Assembly (NCBI RefSeq): GCF_040250305.1
Contig: NZ_CP158190.1
Location: forward strand, 4,062,001-4,126,000
Length of the DNA: 64,000 bases
Source of the DNA: Peribacillus frigoritolerans
GTDB lineage: Bacteria > Bacillota > Bacilli > Bacillales > DSM-1321
Direction of reading: 5' to 3'
The notes under the pieces are model-generated. The model saw only the letters and a program-made list of their open reading frames with translations, was not told where the DNA came from and made no database searches. This document shows positions 56,043 to 64,000 of the stretch, one piece after another (positions within the stretch are counted from its first letter, which is position 1; each line of letters opens with the position of its first letter). The position numbers were made by a program, and so were the translations under genes.

Positions 56043-59000
56043 ATGAATAATAATCAAAAAGATAGATTTCTAACAGTCTGGAAGCAGCTGACCAGTTTTT
56101 TTCAAAATGAAAAAACACATAGGAACGCGCGGGTTACATACCAAGTCATTTGGAATTTAACGCTGATCCTCATTATTGTCGGGATTTTAGGATTCTCATT
56201 CGCCGGCGGTGTCGGAGCCGGCTATTTCGCTGCCCTCGTCAATGATGAGCCGGTACGCTCAAAAGAAGATTTGAAAAAAGACATTTACAATTATGAAGAG
56301 ACCTCTGAAGTATACTTTGCTGACGAAGTATACTTGGGCAAGCTTAAGAGTGACCTTGAACGTGAAGAAGTGTCCATCGATAAAGTTTCCGAGCATCTAA
56401 AAAATGCAGTCATCGCTACAGAAGATGAGTATTTTTATGACCATGACGGGGTTGTTCCGAAAGCTATCCTGCGTGCGATTTACCAGGAATTTTCGAATGC
56501 AACCGTCCAATCGGGAGGAAGTACATTAACACAGCAGCTCATTAAAAACCAGGTCCTGACCAACGAAGTATCGTTTGAACGGAAAGCAAAAGAAATCCTG
56601 CTTGCGCTCCGGGTCGAAAAATTCTTTGAAAAAGAAGAGATTTTGGAAACCTACTTAAACGTTTCCACTTTGGGACGAAATTCTTCAGGACGTAACATCG
56701 CTGGTGTCGAGTCCGCCGCTGAAGGCATTTTTGGCGTGGAGGCCAAAGATCTGACACTGCCCCAATCTGCGTTTATCGCTGGATTGCCGCAAAGCCCTTT
56801 CGGATATACACCATATACCCAGAAAGGAAAACTGAAAGAAAATCAAGAGCCCGGCATCAACCGGATGAAAACCGTTTTAAAGCGGATGTATAGTAACGGA
56901 TACATAACAAAAGAAGAATATGATAAAGCAAACACATACGACATAACAAAAGACTTTATCGGCAAAACGGAGATGCCATCCGAGAAATATCCATGGCTCA
57001 CCTATGAGATCGAAAAACGCTCAATCGAAATCCTATCCGTCAGTCTGGCAAAAGAAGATGGATATGAAGAGAAAGATTTAAAGAATGATGATTTAAAAGC
57101 TCAATATCTAGCACTTGCCGACCGTAAGCTTCGACAAAATGGCTATAAGATTTATACGACCGTCAACAAAAAGATTTATGACAAGATGCAGGAAGTAACG
57201 AAAAACTATCCGAATTTCGGGTACGATAAACTGGCGCAAGTCCCCGACCCGGATACGAAGGAAATGAAGACCGTGAGCCAGCCCGTAGAGGCCGGAGCGA
57301 TTCTTATCGAGAATAAAACAGGGAAAATCATCAGTTTCGTAGGCGGCCGCGATTTCAAGCGGGAACAGACGAACCACGCAACCGCATCATTGCGCTCAAA
57401 CGGATCAACGATGAAGCCGCTGGTGATATATGGTCCAGGCATCGAGCTAGGCAAGATCTCGCCTGGCAGCGTATCGGCCAACGTGCCGATCTCCATTCCA
57501 ACAGGCGGCAAACCGTGGAGTCCAGGAAACTATGGCGGCGGCAGCTATACGGGAGTATCGACTGCCCGCGAGGCCCTGAAGAATTCCTACAATATCCCGG
57601 CAGCGCTCTTTTACAAGAAAATAATCAACCTGAGCCCCGCTTCGTATTTGGAAAATATGGGCTTCTCCACCGTGACGAAAGGGGATTACTCCAATCTTGC
57701 CTTGTCATTAGGTGCGATGGAAAAAGGTGTAACCGTTGAAGAAAACGTCAATGCATATGGCACTTTTGCCAATTCAGGAGAATTCATCGATGCTTATATG
57801 ATCGATAAAATCGTTTCGAAAGATGGCAAAGTCATCTATCAGCATAAAGTGAAACCAGTGGATGTTTTCTCTCCACAAGCCGCTTACCTGACGCTTGATA
57901 TGATGCGTGATGTCGTAAACAGCGGGACGGCGGCCTCAGTCAGGAACCGCCTTGCTTTCTCAAGCGATTGGGCAGGTAAAACCGGTACTTCACAAAACTA
58001 TTGGGATGCCTGGTTTGTAGCCAGCAACCCGAATGTATCGTTCGGGACATGGCTCGGTTATGACAAGCCAAAATCCTTGCAAGGCACCTATAATGGGCTG
58101 GAATACAATAAACGTAATATGTATTATTGGGCAGATCTGATCAATGCCGCATATAAAGTCGACCCTAAACTCATCGACCCCGATAAGCGATTTGAAATGC
58201 CGGGCGGAATTGTCAGCCGTTCCTTCTGTGGCGTTTCAGGACTGCTGCCTTCAAGTTCATGCCAAAAGGCCGGGCTTGTCAAATCGGATTTATTCATTGC
58301 CAAATATGCTCCATCCAAGGCGGATGATAGTTTCATAGATGGACAATATGTATCAGTCGGCAGTAAACGCTACGCAGCCCTTCCGCAAACGCCTGGCGAA
58401 TTCACAAGCGGCGGGTTCATGTTGAATCCCGATTCCTTTGCAGATATCGGATTGAAATATGTCAATGACCCGGGATCCGTAATTCCTGGAGCCGAAAAAT
58501 CAGGAAATGTCGTCGGGGCGACAGCGAAATTGAATGATAATGGCAAAGCACCAGATCCCCTATCCATAACGATCAGTAACGATAAGATTACATGGGGCTT
58601 GCATGGCGAAGGAGATGTCGTCGGTTATCGTGTCTATAAAGACGGCAAAAAAGTGGCGAGCATCAATGCTGGGGAGAATCTTGTTTACAAAGTCGGCTCT
58701 GGCGGTTCCTATTACGTAACGGCCGTAGACATAGTCGGTAAAGAATCGGCCCCTTCTCAACGTGTTGAAAGCGGCGCTAAAAAGACAGGTTCAAAAGAAG
58801 ATTCCACAAAAACTAAAGATGATCGCGGAAAAGATAAAATAGCTAACGAAGATAAAAAACCAGACTCAAAAGAAGAGAACGGTTCAGATAAAGAAAAAGA
58901 ACCAGAAAAAGAAACGCAAACGGATAAAGATAAAGAGCCAGCTCAAGACAAAGAGCAGCAAAACAAAGAGAATACAGATCAAGAAAATCAAGAGACCGAC

Positions 59001-59066
59001 AAAGAGCAAGACACAGTCAATGATAAAGAGCAAGACACGGATAAAGCTGAAGAAGAGGAAGAATGA
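56043..59066 (+). CDS. Class A penicillin-binding protein (transglycosylase/transpeptidase) with FN3 domain and charged tail
   Basis: A 1007-residue peptidoglycan synthase. It has a short cytoplasmic part, one transmembrane helix (about 36-62), a GT51 domain (about 80-270; ATEDEYFYDHDG and GGSTLTQQLIKN), and a transpeptidase domain (STMK at about 455-458, SYN, KTGTS at about 645). A fibronectin type III-like domain (about 840-905) and a low-complexity Lys/Glu/Asp tail (about 915-1007) follow. The ATG at 56043 follows GGGGGT. It is convergent with acsA, in a spot where B. subtilis has no PBP gene as far as I recall. Confidence 0.94.
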   Translation: MNNNQKDRFLTVWKQLTSFFQNEKTHRNARVTYQVIWNLTLILIIVGILGFSFAGGVGAGYFAALVNDEPVRSKEDLKKDIYNYEETSEVYFADEVYLGKLKSDLEREEVSIDKVSEHLKNAVIATEDEYFYDHDGVVPKAILRAIYQEFSNATVQSGGSTLTQQLIKNQVLTNEVSFERKAKEILLALRVEKFFEKEEILETYLNVSTLGRNSSGRNIAGVESAAEGIFGVEAKDLTLPQSAFIAGLPQSPFGYTPYTQKGKLKENQEPGINRMKTVLKRMYSNGYITKEEYDKANTYDITKDFIGKTEMPSEKYPWLTYEIEKRSIEILSVSLAKEDGYEEKDLKNDDLKAQYLALADRKLRQNGYKIYTTVNKKIYDKMQEVTKNYPNFGYDKLAQVPDPDTKEMKTVSQPVEAGAILIENKTGKIISFVGGRDFKREQTNHATASLRSNGSTMKPLVIYGPGIELGKISPGSVSANVPISIPTGGKPWSPGNYGGGSYTGVSTAREALKNSYNIPAALFYKKIINLSPASYLENMGFSTVTKGDYSNLALSLGAMEKGVTVEENVNAYGTFANSGEFIDAYMIDKIVSKDGKVIYQHKVKPVDVFSPQAAYLTLDMMRDVVNSGTAASVRNRLAFSSDWAGKTGTSQNYWDAWFVASNPNVSFGTWLGYDKPKSLQGTYNGLEYNKRNMYYWADLINAAYKVDPKLIDPDKRFEMPGGIVSRSFCGVSGLLPSSSCQKAGLVKSDLFIAKYAPSKADDSFIDGQYVSVGSKRYAALPQTPGEFTSGGFMLNPDSFADIGLKYVNDPGSVIPGAEKSGNVVGATAKLNDNGKAPDPLSITISNDKITWGLHGEGDVVGYRVYKDGKKVASINAGENLVYKVGSGGSYYVTAVDIVGKESAPSQRVESGAKKTGSKEDSTKTKDDRGKDKIANEDKKPDSKEENGSDKEKEPEKETQTDKDKEPAQDKEQQNKENTDQENQETDKEQDTVNDKEQDTDKAEEEEE

Positions 59067-59083
59067 CACTCTTTCTTGAACTT

Positions 59084-59117
59084 AAACAGGCTGTCGGTTC
59101 CCCGACAGCCTGTTTCC
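59084..59117 (+). terminator. Terminator of the PBP gene
   Basis: AAACAGGCTGTCGG and CCGACAGCCTGTTT form a perfect 14-base stem around a four-base loop. Confidence 0.92.
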
Positions 59118-59129
59118 TTATAATCTCCC

Positions 59130-59167
59130 AAAAAGGCATCCATGGAAGTGACCATGGATGCCTTTTT
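59130..59167. terminator. Terminator of acsA, bidirectional
   Basis: AAAAAGGCATCCATGG and its exact complement form a 16-base stem around a six-base loop, with A- and T-runs at the ends. Confidence 0.92.
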
Positions 59168-59197
59168 CCTTTTCAATACTCAGTAAGACTAAGCTTC

Positions 59198-60916
59198 TCA
59201 ATCCTCCATCGATGATAAATCACCAGTTGGCAGATCAAGTTCCCAAGCTTTCAAGACACGGCGCATGATTTTACCGCTTCTTGTTTTAGGAAGTTTATCC
59301 CTGAATTCAATTTCACGAGGTGCCGCATGTGCCGCTAGACCATGCTTTACAAATGTACGAATTTCCTCAATCAATTCATCGTTTGCCTCGTATCCGTCAC
59401 GAAGGGCGATGAACGCTTTGATAATTTCCCCCCGAACCGGATCCGGCTTACCGATGACCCCAGCTTCGGCTACGGCTGGATGCTCGACCAATTTGCTTTC
59501 CACTTCGAAAGGTCCGACCCGCTCCCCTGCCGTCATGATGACATCATCAACACGGCCTTGGAACCAGAAATAACCATCTTCATCCATATATGCGGAATCT
59601 CCTGAAACATACCAATCACCTGGCATAAAGTAAGATTCATATTTAGCTTCATTCTTCCAGACGGTCTTCATCATCGAAGGCCAGCCTTTCTTGATGGCAA
59701 GGTTCCCCATTCTATGCGGCGGAAGCTCGTTGCCTTGATCATCCACTATTGCCGCCTTCACACCTGGAATCGGTTTGCCCATCGAACCCGGTTTGATTTC
59801 CAGGCAAGGATAATTGCAGATGACCTGTGCCCCGGTCTCCGTCATCCACCATGTATCATGGATACGGTGATTGAATACCTTCATTCCCCAGCGCACCACT
59901 TCCGGGTTCAACGGTTCACCGACACTTAAAATATGGCGGAGAGAACTCAAATCGAACCGCTTAACGATTTCGTCACCTGCGCCCATCAGCATCCTGAAGG
60001 CAGTCGGGGCACTATACCAAACTGTGACACCAAAGTCCTCCAAGGTCTTGTACCAGGATTCAGGCTTGAACCGCCCGCCTACAATGACATTCGAGGTTCC
60101 TGTCAGCCAAGGTCCAAATATCCCGTAAGACGTCCCTGTCACCCATCCAGGGTCCGCTGTGCACCAATACACGTCCTCATCCTGCAAATCAAGGACCCAT
60201 CTTGCCGTTTGATAATGCTGGATCATCGCATTATGAACGTGTAGCACTCCTTTAGGTTTGCCTGTGGAACCTGAGGTGTAGTGAAGAATCAGACCGTCAT
60301 TCCGATCGACCCATTCAATTTCGAATTTTTTGTCGGCTTCTTTTAGTTTTTGATTGAAGTTATGGTAATTTCCTTCTTCCTTTATATTTTCCCCCACCAA
60401 GAAAATATGCTTTAAATGGGGTAATTCATCCACCGGGACACGCGGCAAAAGTTCAGGTGTCGTCACTATCACACTTGCCTCACTATCTTCAAGACGATCC
60501 CTTATGGCGCCTTCCATGAAGGCTTCGAACAACGGCCCTACGACCGCTCCCGTTTTAATCGCACCCAACAATGCAAAATAAAGCTCCGGGGAGCGAGGCA
60601 TGAAGATGAAAACACGATCTCCTTTTTCCACATTGGCAATGTTCTTGAACACATTTGCCGCTTGATTCGTATAATCTTTCATTTCCTTGAATGTATACTT
60701 TTCATTTCTTTTATCGTCTTTGTAATAAAGGGCCACTTTATTCTTTTTGTATGTTTCGACATGGCGGTCAATGGCTTCATACGCAAGATTCACTTTACCG
60801 GTTTCAGACCAGGAGAATTCCTTTTCGGTCTCAGACCAGTCAAACTTATTGTATTTTTCATCATAATTCTTTAAATTAAAATTACCTTCCACTACTGGCA
60901 ACGCTTTCACATTCAT
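59198..60916 (-). CDS. acsA: Acetyl-CoA synthetase AcsA
   Basis: Activates acetate to acetyl-CoA via acetyl-AMP. The 572-residue protein has the AMP-binding motif YTSGSTGKPKGVLHVH, WWMTETGAQ and the C-terminal motif PKTRSGKIMRR. The acetylation target lysine falls at residue 549, the same number as the site modified by AcuA in B. subtilis. ATG at 60916 with GGGGGAG; longer in-frame starts would include the promoter. Divergent from acuABC. Confidence 0.97.
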   Translation of the reverse strand: MNVKALPVVEGNFNLKNYDEKYNKFDWSETEKEFSWSETGKVNLAYEAIDRHVETYKKNKVALYYKDDKRNEKYTFKEMKDYTNQAANVFKNIANVEKGDRVFIFMPRSPELYFALLGAIKTGAVVGPLFEAFMEGAIRDRLEDSEASVIVTTPELLPRVPVDELPHLKHIFLVGENIKEEGNYHNFNQKLKEADKKFEIEWVDRNDGLILHYTSGSTGKPKGVLHVHNAMIQHYQTARWVLDLQDEDVYWCTADPGWVTGTSYGIFGPWLTGTSNVIVGGRFKPESWYKTLEDFGVTVWYSAPTAFRMLMGAGDEIVKRFDLSSLRHILSVGEPLNPEVVRWGMKVFNHRIHDTWWMTETGAQVICNYPCLEIKPGSMGKPIPGVKAAIVDDQGNELPPHRMGNLAIKKGWPSMMKTVWKNEAKYESYFMPGDWYVSGDSAYMDEDGYFWFQGRVDDVIMTAGERVGPFEVESKLVEHPAVAEAGVIGKPDPVRGEIIKAFIALRDGYEANDELIEEIRTFVKHGLAAHAAPREIEFRDKLPKTRSGKIMRRVLKAWELDLPTGDLSSMED

Positions 60917-60952
60917 ACGACAAACTCCCCCTTCATTCGGCTCTATATTTTT

Positions 60953-60981
60953 ATTATAGTATAAGAATCGAATTATCTCAA
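60953..60981 (-). promoter_or_regulatory. Sigma-A promoter of acsA
   Basis: On the minus strand TTGAGA (60976-60981) and TATAAT (60953-60958) are exactly 17 bases apart, 37 bases upstream of the start codon. I found no convincing cre site in the divergent region 60917-61233, though these genes are catabolite-repressed in B. subtilis. Confidence 0.82.
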
Positions 60982-61233
60982 TTTTTAAAATATTGAATAC
61001 TTCCATATTAGGGAAATCCCTTCTTGGTGAATTTTGAAAGTTACTGGTATATGTTATGGTTAATTGAAAGAAGAGGCACTGTAACAAAAGCGCCTTGAAC
61101 TTTCTGAATTATGCCCCCCGTTTTCATGTATAATTTATGTAAGCTTTCCATTCGGTCAGTTTTTAAAAGCAATGCTTCTTATACTCCGGAATGCGAGAGT
61201 GTAAGATTACTATATAACAAAGGTGGTGAAAGA

Positions 61234-61866
61234 ATGGAATATAGTAAGACCTTTTACACTAAGGAACTGCAGACATTAAGCGGAACGCTCATCATCGAGG
61301 GGCCGTTAAGCGGCGAAAAAATGTCAGCTTATGAGTTTCACGAAGACTTGGTCGCCTTTCGCCCGCCTGCTTTGCAGCATAAAGCGTTAATAGAGATTGC
61401 AGACTTGCCTGAGGGCAGGATCTTTATCGCCCGCGAAAATGAAACAATCGTGGGTTATGTAACTTACTTATACCCCGATCCCTTGGAGCGCTGGTCTGAA
61501 ATCAAGATGGAGGACCTGATTGAGCTTGGTGCAATCGAGGTCATCCCTAAATACCGGGGTGCCTCCGTCGGGAAGAACCTAATCCGCCTTTCCATGGAAG
61601 ACGATTCGGTTGAAGACTTCATCATCATCACCACTGAATACTATTGGCATTGGGATTTGAAAGGGACAGGTCTGAATATTTGGGACTATCGCAAGGTCAT
61701 GGAAAAAATGATGAGTGCCGGTGGTTTGGTTTACTTTGCAACAGATGATCCTGAAATCAGTTCCCATCCGGCCAACTGCCTGATGGCCCGTATTGGCAAA
61801 AGGGTCCCGCCGGAATCCATCCAGAAATTCGACCAATTGCGTTTTATGAATCGGTTTATGTATTAA
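61234..61866 (+). CDS. acuA: Protein acetyltransferase AcuA
   Basis: GNAT-family acetyltransferase that inactivates AcsA by acetylating its active-site lysine. The 210-residue protein carries the acetyl-CoA loop in VIPKYRGASVGKNLI (Q/RxxGxG/A type) and the conserved TTEYYWHWDLKG and FATDDPEISSHPANCLMARIGK segments. The ATG at 61234 follows AAAGGTGGTG; the upstream in-frame extension contains the promoter (TATAAT at about 61129-61134). Confidence 0.96.
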   Translation: MEYSKTFYTKELQTLSGTLIIEGPLSGEKMSAYEFHEDLVAFRPPALQHKALIEIADLPEGRIFIARENETIVGYVTYLYPDPLERWSEIKMEDLIELGAIEVIPKYRGASVGKNLIRLSMEDDSVEDFIIITTEYYWHWDLKGTGLNIWDYRKVMEKMMSAGGLVYFATDDPEISSHPANCLMARIGKRVPPESIQKFDQLRFMNRFMY

Positions 61867-61892
61867 AGAGGCGAGTAAGAGGAGGAAGGAAA

Positions 61893-62543
61893 ATGATTGT
61901 TGAAACAATAATGAATGAGGATATTATCACCCTCACTCCAACGGATACAATCCATAGCGCTGTTTTGATCATCAAGGAGAAGCGAATTCGCCATATCCCC
62001 ATTGTCGATGACAGCTTTCAACTTGTGGGATTAGTCAGCGACCGTGATATTCGGGATGCTGCCCCTTCTATATTCCGTACCGAAGAATACAAAAATGATT
62101 TACAAAAACCACTGTCAAGCATCATGAAAACGGAAATAATCACAGGGCACCCACTGGATTTCGTGGAAGAAATCGGGGCTGTTTTCTGTGATAACAATAT
62201 CAGCTGCCTTCCAATCGTAAAGGGAAGGAAGTTAGTGGGCATCATAACCGGTTCTGATTTACTTCATTCATACGTTGAGTTGACTGGAGTCAATCAGCCC
62301 GGTTCCCAAATCGAAATCAGAATCCCCGATAAGGCAGGTTCCCTTCATGATATTGCCCATATTTTCAAAAGGCGCAATACGAATATCCTGAGCACCCTTG
62401 TTTATCCTGAAAAAAATGGAACCGACTATAAAATTCTTGTAATTCGTGTACAGACGATGAATCCATTTATGGTGGTGGAGGATTTGAAGAAAGAAGGCTA
62501 TACCGTTTTATGGCCTAGTCTACCGGGGATTTCACATGAATGA
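61893..62543 (+). CDS. acuB: AcuB, CBS-ACT domain protein
   Basis: A 216-residue protein with a CBS pair (about 1-130; IRHIPIVDDSFQLVGLVSDRDI and ISCLPIVKGRKLVGIITGSDL, the second ending near 128) and an ACT domain (about 138-212). It is co-transcribed with acuA and acuC; its biochemical role in acetoin/acetate metabolism is not clear, probably nucleotide sensing. ATG after GAGGAGGAAGG. Confidence 0.95.
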   Translation: MIVETIMNEDIITLTPTDTIHSAVLIIKEKRIRHIPIVDDSFQLVGLVSDRDIRDAAPSIFRTEEYKNDLQKPLSSIMKTEIITGHPLDFVEEIGAVFCDNNISCLPIVKGRKLVGIITGSDLLHSYVELTGVNQPGSQIEIRIPDKAGSLHDIAHIFKRRNTNILSTLVYPEKNGTDYKILVIRVQTMNPFMVVEDLKKEGYTVLWPSLPGISHE

Positions 62544-63717
62544 TACATCCCTTTTCGTTTATTCGGATGAACTCCTTACCTACAAATTCAACGATGAGCA
62601 TCCATTCAATCAAAAACGGCTTAAACTCACGCTTGATTTATTAAAAAAACACCATGCCATCAATGATGATCAAATTATCAAGCCCAGAATGGCAACCGAT
62701 GCAGAATTGGAACTGATTCATGATCACCATTATGTAAACGCTGTCAGATTGGCAGGCCAGGGAAAGCTCCCCCCTGAAAAGGCTGTAAATTATGGGCTAG
62801 GAACGGAGGATACCCCTATCTTCCCCAAAATGCACGAAGCAAGTGCCTTGCTTGTAGGCGGTACCTTGACGGCTGTGGATGCAGTCATGACCGGTCAGTC
62901 CCTGCACGCACTTAATCTTGGCGGTGGCCTGCATCACGGTTTCCGCGGGAAAGCCTCGGGCTTTTGCATTTACAACGATAGTTCGGTCGCGATTAAATAC
63001 CTGCAAAAAAAATATGGGGCGCGTGTCTTGTATGTCGATACCGATGCACATCATGGTGATGGAGTCCAATGGTCATTTTATGATGATCCGGATGTATGTA
63101 CACTATCCATCCATGAAACGGGTCGCTACTTATTTCCCGGCACCGGCAATATTAACGAGCGGGGCCAGGGCAAAGGCTACGGCTATTCATTCAACATCCC
63201 GGTCGATGCGTTCACTGAAGATGAATCCTGGCTCGAATGCTACAGGGCTTCCTTTAAAGAGGTCATTGAATTCTTCAAACCGGATGTCATATTAACGCAA
63301 AACGGAGCCGACTCCCATTATTACGATCCGCTCACCCATTTATCAGCCACCATGAAGATTTATAGGGAAATACCAAAGCTGGCCCACGAAATGGCCCATA
63401 AGTATTGCGAAGGACGGTGGATTGCAGTGGGCGGCGGCGGATATGATATATGGCGCGTCGTCCCGAGGGCTTGGGCGAGGGTCTGGCTTGAAATGACGAA
63501 TAATGATATATCAGGTCCCCTTTCAAAGGAATGGCTCGATTGCTGGCAGCCTGAGTCCCCTGTTCCCCTGCCGAATGAATGGGATGACATGGAGGATATA
63601 TACGAACCCATTCCGAGGAAGCCTGAAATTACCGAGAAGAATGCCCTGACGCTTGAAAAGGTCCTTTATCCCATCAGGTCTAACAGGCAAACAACGAAAA
63701 GCAATGAACAAAGTTAA
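62536..63717 (+). CDS. acuC: AcuC, class I-type protein deacetylase
   Basis: Zn-dependent deacetylase that reactivates acetylated AcsA. The 393-residue protein has the catalytic GGGLHHGF, the metal-binding DTDAHHGDGVQ and NGADSHYYDPL motifs, and GGGGYD. It overlaps acuB by eight bases. Ends at a hairpin before ccpA. Confidence 0.96.
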   Translation: MNDTSLFVYSDELLTYKFNDEHPFNQKRLKLTLDLLKKHHAINDDQIIKPRMATDAELELIHDHHYVNAVRLAGQGKLPPEKAVNYGLGTEDTPIFPKMHEASALLVGGTLTAVDAVMTGQSLHALNLGGGLHHGFRGKASGFCIYNDSSVAIKYLQKKYGARVLYVDTDAHHGDGVQWSFYDDPDVCTLSIHETGRYLFPGTGNINERGQGKGYGYSFNIPVDAFTEDESWLECYRASFKEVIEFFKPDVILTQNGADSHYYDPLTHLSATMKIYREIPKLAHEMAHKYCEGRWIAVGGGGYDIWRVVPRAWARVWLEMTNNDISGPLSKEWLDCWQPESPVPLPNEWDDMEDIYEPIPRKPEITEKNALTLEKVLYPIRSNRQTTKSNEQS

Positions 63718-63719
63718 CC

Positions 63720-63748
63720 AAAAGATCGTTGAAAAACGATCTTTTTTG
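63720..63748 (+). terminator. Terminator of acuABC
   Basis: AAAGATCGTT and AACGATCTTT form a stem of about 11 bases with a short loop, followed by a T-run. Confidence 0.9.
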
Positions 63749-63770
63749 TTCGGGCAAACATTAGAGAAAC

Positions 63771-63798
63771 AAAAAGAGAGTGCCCTCGGGACACTCTC
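63771..63798 (-). terminator. Terminator of ccpA
   Basis: GAGAGTG and CACTCTC with inner CCC/GGG pairing (one bulge), followed on the minus strand by a U5 run. Confidence 0.82.
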
Positions 63799-63807
63799 CA
63801 AACCAGT

Positions 63808-64000
63808 TTATTTCGTTGATTGACGGTTTTCAATCCGATGTGGCAGGATCACTTTTTCAAGACCTTCCTCCACTTGTTCTTTATTCATCAACTTTGTAAG
63901 AAGCCTCATCGCAACCGCACCAATATCATATAAAGGTTGAACGATCGTCGTGATTTGCGGACGCACCATCAATGTCAATCTCGTGTTATCGAAGCTGATC
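63808..64000 (-). CDS. ccpA: Catabolite control protein A (C-terminal part)
   Basis: Only the last 63 residues are in the window, including [20 protein letters not shown] and the end [12 protein letters not shown]. This is the LacI-family core C-terminus typical of CcpA, the Bacillus master regulator of carbon catabolite control. The position next to acuC is conserved. Confidence 0.93.
   Translation of the reverse strand, partial: ISFDNTRLTLMVRPQITTIVQPLYDIGAVAMRLLTKLMNKEQVEEGLEKVILPHRIENRQSTK

Noticed and set aside
58884..59176. Hydrophobic minus-strand frames at the end of the PBP gene
   Set aside because: They are the complement of the Lys/Glu-rich tail, which reads as Phe/Leu-rich on the other strand.

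Overview
This 64-kb window is ordinary chromosome of a low-GC, endospore-forming Bacillaceae member. Gene content and order follow the Bacillus subtilis fxsA-pyk-pfkA-accAD ... acsA-acuABC-ccpA segment closely. Sporulation genes (ytrH, ytrI, ytfJ/gerW, an alpha/beta-type SASP, tgl, refZ) confirm a spore former. A Peribacillus/Bacillus simplex-like organism is my guess from overall feel and is not proven. There is no rRNA, tRNA, CRISPR array, intact insertion sequence or prophage.

Layout. 1-10.9 kb (minus strand): fxsA (cut by the window edge), pyk, pfkA, accA, accD, a FadR-type GntR regulator, malic enzyme and dnaE, i.e. lower glycolysis, malonyl-CoA supply and replication. 11-18.5 kb: ytrHI, nrnA, ytpI, ytoI, ytkL, an M24 peptidase, a small membrane protein and a universal stress protein, with bidirectional terminators between convergent pairs. 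18.5-25.6 kb: argGH behind a tandem pair of ARG boxes, moaB, an EcsC protein, ackA and ytxK. 25.6-30.1 kb: a dispersed 119-bp repeat, an unrecognised Gln/Gly/Arg repeat protein, tpx, ytfIJ and sppA-yteJ. 30.2-35.7 kb: an accessory block for a four-carbon sugar acid (permease, DUF1537 kinase, PdxA2, PrpR-like regulator) inserted between sppA and nadK2, with a near-identical sequence of about 48 bp at each edge. 36.6-40.5 kb: a TPP-riboswitch operon for thiamine-precursor uptake (thiY, thiamine-binding protein, thiX, thiZ) ending in a TatD-family hydrolase. 40.8-50.9 kb: tgl, rarD, ytcJ-like amidohydrolase, mbcS, a SASP, nifZ-thiI and ezrA. 51-64 kb: hisJ, refZ, ytsP, a relic of a diguanylate cyclase, rpsD with its leader, tyrS behind a Tyr T-box, a class A penicillin-binding protein, acsA diverging from acuABC, and the 3' end of ccpA.

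How the genes work together. PfkA, Pyk, malic enzyme, AccDA, AckA, AcsA and CcpA handle carbon flow around pyruvate and acetyl-CoA. Two operator-like palindromes (upstream of the malic enzyme gene and upstream of accD) suggest this block is tuned by its own GntR regulator and perhaps by FapR. AcuA and AcuC modify the acetyl-CoA synthetase encoded next door, whose target lysine is conserved at residue 549. The sugar-acid block carries a cre site, so it should be catabolite-repressed. Its regulator has a sigma-54-activator-like AAA domain without a GAFTGA loop, and no -24/-12 promoter is visible.

No wholly new system stands out. The most unusual parts are the flanked sugar-acid island with its degenerate regulator, the repeat protein at 26.1 kb, the TatD hydrolase tied to thiamine uptake, and several decayed sequences (GGDEF relic, duplicated hairpins around a possible transposase remnant).
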